This document shows positions 5,926 through 7,161 of a stretch of 7,161 nucleotides of DNA, in pieces. The notes beneath the pieces were generated by a model. That model did no database searches. It was not told where the DNA came from and saw only the letters and a program-made list of their open reading frames with translations. The number at the start of each line of letters is the position of its first letter. Position 1 is the stretch's first letter. A program made the translations under genes and the position numbers. This DNA comes from Thermoanaerobaculia bacterium (GTDB lineage: Bacteria; Acidobacteriota; Thermoanaerobaculia; Gp7-AA8), in assembly GCA_023700825.1 (NCBI GenBank), contig JAMPYE010000210.1, positions 1-7,161 of the forward strand, read 5' to 3'.

Positions 5926-5990
5926 GCGCCTAACGCTGCGGTTCACCGGCCGCAGCGCGCACGAGCTATCTTATCAGCCTTCGAAACGGA
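5926..5990 (+). repeat. attC-like repeat, copy 6
   Basis: It begins GCGCCTAACGCTGCGG (core 5928-5934), then TTCACCGGCCGCAGCGCGC. GCTGCGG and CCGCAGC (5935-5941 and 5949-5955; 7 bp, loop TTCACCG) form a perfect stem. Further on, CAGCCTTCGAAACGGATA sits at the offset of the distal motif of the other copies, but matches weakly. The right half expected of a complete attC is missing, and the IS110-type transposase lies directly beyond. Confidence 0.55.
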
Positions 5991-6001
5991 TATTGAAAGC
6001 A

Positions 6002-6060
6002 CGCTCCCTCCTTCTTTACCTTTGGAATCGCCAAACACCAAAGAACGAAGGAAAGGAGCG
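6002..6060 (+). promoter_or_regulatory. Hairpin covering the transposase ribosome binding site
   Basis: Three blocks pair in order: CGCTCC (6002-6007) with GGAGCG (6055-6060), TCCTTC (6009-6014) with GAAGGA (6047-6052), and CTTTGG (6020-6025) with CCAAAG (6038-6043). This gives 18 base pairs with small internal loops and a 12-nt end loop. The right arm contains the Shine-Dalgarno sequence GGAAAGGAG (6050-6058), so transcripts entering from outside the element would hide it. Similar ribosome-site sequestration protects several insertion sequences from read-through activation. Alternatively it is part of the element's left end or its noncoding RNA. Confidence 0.5.
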
Positions 6061-6066
6061 GCTGCC

Positions 6067-7131
6067 ATGAAACAACAGGCAATTCAGTATCTCGCGTTCG
6101 ACGTCCACCAGGCAACGTGTGTAGCGAGTTTGCGAGCCGAGGGCGGAGCAGTCGTGATGCGCTCGACGATCAAGACCGAGGCGAAGGCGATCGTGCAGTT
6201 TGTAAAGGCGTGCGGGCCTCGTGTGCAGGTGGCGTTCGAGGAAGGAGCGCAGGCGCAGTGGCTGCACGACATGTTGCTGCCGCACGCGGAGCGCGTGGTC
6301 GTCTGTACGCGACGTGGCGCGAACCCGGTGGCGAACAAGAACGACGCGCTCGACGCGGATCAGCTCTCGGAGGAGCTTCGAACCGGGAAGCTGCGCGAGG
6401 TGGATCACCGAGGGATGGGCGTGCAGACGCTCAAGGAGTTGGTGCAGAGCTACGTGGCGCTGGTGAGCGATGCGACGCGAGTGATGCAGCGACTCAAAGC
6501 GCTCTACCGCGGGCGCGCGATCGCGGTGAAGGGGAGCGCGGTGTACGGGCGGCGTGAGCGCAAAGCGTGGCTCGACAAGCTGCGGGGCGGGGCGCGGGTG
6601 CGCGCCGCGGCATTGTTTCGACAACTGGACCTTCTACTCGAGCTGCGCGGGCCCGCGAAGGGAGCGATGATCACGGAGGCGCGCCGTCAACCGGGATGGA
6701 AAGTATTGCGCTCGATCCCGTACCTGGGCGAGGTCCGTGTCGCGGAGCTGCTTGCGATCATAACAACGCCGCACCGGTTCCGGACGAAGCGAAACCTTTG
6801 GCCGTATGCGGGGCTCGCGGTGGTGACGCGGTCCAGCGCGGACAAGGAGTTCGTCGACGGGAAACTGCGCAAGAAAAAACGGGCACCGATCACGCGAGGG
6901 TTGAACCGGAACCACAACCCGCTGCTCAAGGCGGTCCTCAAGGGTGCGGCGAACGCAGCGACGCTCAGGCCGGGACCGCTGCGCGACTGGTACGAGGCAT
7001 GTCTCAAGCGTGGGGTTCGCGAGGAACTGGCGAAGGTGTCTCTGGCGCGAAAGATCGCGTCGATTGTCTTACGACTCTGGAAGAAAGGAGAGCTCTGGGA
7101 TCCGGACAAGCTGACGATCCAGGCGACATGA
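6067..7131 (+). CDS. IS110-family transposase (DEDD, bridge-RNA-guided recombinase family)
   Basis: This 354-residue protein starts at the ATG at 6067, with GGAAAGGAG 8 nt upstream; an earlier in-frame TTG lies in the hairpin and is rejected. The N-terminal RuvC-like DEDD domain shows Asp12 (YLAFDVHQAT), Glu58/59 (VAFEEG), and Asp93 and Asp96 (NKNDALDAD). A helical region follows (about 105-205). The C-terminal Transposase_20 domain includes WKVLRSIPYLGEVRVAELLA (211-230) and NLWPYAGLAVVTRSSAD (243-259). Ser256/257 is a candidate for the conserved serine. The basic stretch KLRKKKRAP (266-274) and NPLLKAVLKGAANAA (284-298) are also typical. IS110 enzymes of the IS621 type join DNA with a bridge RNA made from the element's noncoding end. 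Nothing suggests truncation, so the enzyme appears intact. Confidence 0.92.
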   Translation: MKQQAIQYLAFDVHQATCVASLRAEGGAVVMRSTIKTEAKAIVQFVKACGPRVQVAFEEGAQAQWLHDMLLPHAERVVVCTRRGANPVANKNDALDADQLSEELRTGKLREVDHRGMGVQTLKELVQSYVALVSDATRVMQRLKALYRGRAIAVKGSAVYGRRERKAWLDKLRGGARVRAAALFRQLDLLLELRGPAKGAMITEARRQPGWKVLRSIPYLGEVRVAELLAIITTPHRFRTKRNLWPYAGLAVVTRSSADKEFVDGKLRKKKRAPITRGLNRNHNPLLKAVLKGAANAATLRPGPLRDWYEACLKRGVREELAKVSLARKIASIVLRLWKKGELWDPDKLTIQAT

Positions 7132-7161
7132 CGCACCCGGAGGAGCGGGCACGGTAGCGAC

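Larger units (their letters stand above)
5213..5934 (+). other. Cassette-like unit: toxin-antitoxin operon between attC-like cores
   Basis: The operon is bracketed by GTTGGCC (5213-5219) upstream and GCCTAAC (5928-5934), only 8 nt after the antitoxin stop. This is the R' - genes - R'' order and the size (about 0.7 kb) of an integron cassette. Toxin-antitoxin modules with their own promoter are well known in sedentary chromosomal integrons, where they stabilise the array. Complete attC sites are not visible on either side, so the unit may be decayed. Confidence 0.35.
6002..7161 (+). mobile_element. IS110-family insertion sequence (partial; both boundaries uncertain)
   Basis: The transposase gene marks an IS110-family element. 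IS110 elements generally lack terminal inverted repeats and often make no target duplication, so the left end cannot be placed from one copy. It must lie between the attC-like core (5934) and the transposase start; 6002 is a working limit at the hairpin. The right end is not identified: only 30 nt follow the transposase stop before the window ends. Confidence 0.5.

Noticed and set aside
464..5990. CRISPR array
   Set aside because: The repeats are hundreds to thousands of bases apart, imperfect, and in both orientations, with genes rather than short spacers between them. No cas gene is present.
6016..6624. A 202-codon minus-strand frame opposite the transposase
   Set aside because: It is low-complexity, rich in His, Arg and Leu, starts inside a well-supported transposase and ends in its leader hairpin. 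It is a shadow of codon bias.

Overview
The window is GC-rich, gene-dense bacterial DNA carrying a mix of accessory genes. The long NHL-repeat protein with an IPT/TIG domain, the small lipoprotein with carboxypeptidase-regulatory-like folds, the paired VOC proteins and the IS110-type transposase fit a soil-type lineage such as Acidobacteriota or Gemmatimonadota. That placement is an impression from gene content; no rRNA or tRNA gene is present to support it.

Layout, left to right: (1) a VOC/glyoxalase-fold protein (minus); (2) a second, unrelated-subfamily VOC protein (minus); (3) a four-helix membrane protein of unknown function (minus); (4) a lipoprotein with two CarboxypepD_reg-like domains (plus); (5) a 783-residue secreted NHL-repeat beta-propeller protein with an N-terminal IPT/TIG domain (minus); (6) a type II toxin-antitoxin operon (plus) whose RelE/HigB-like toxin gene is broken by an in-frame TAA at codon 18 while its XRE-type antitoxin is intact; (7) the start and complete transposase gene of an IS110-family element (plus), whose right end lies at or beyond the window edge.

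The most unusual signal lies between the genes. Each of the six gaps between transcription units holds one copy of a roughly 60-80 bp imperfect repeat. Five copies carry an exact or near-exact GCCTAAC / GTTAGGC core and one carries a degenerate core. The core and its flank resemble the R'/L' half of an integron cassette recombination site (attC, 59-base element), but a convincing second half is missing at every copy. Two units, the membrane-protein gene and the toxin-antitoxin operon, are enclosed by cores in the GTTRRRY-gene-RYYYAAC order expected of an integron cassette. I read the window as a decayed or divergent, integrase-less cassette region (CALIN-like) with mixed gene orientation, into which an IS110-family element has moved next to an attC-like site. 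The repeat is seen directly; the integron interpretation is inference.

No metabolic pathway links the genes. Visible regulation: an extended -10 promoter inside one repeat ahead of the second VOC gene, a TATAAT box ahead of the NHL gene, a 7-bp perfect inverted repeat ahead of the toxin start (probable autoregulatory operator), and a long hairpin covering the ribosome binding site of the transposase.
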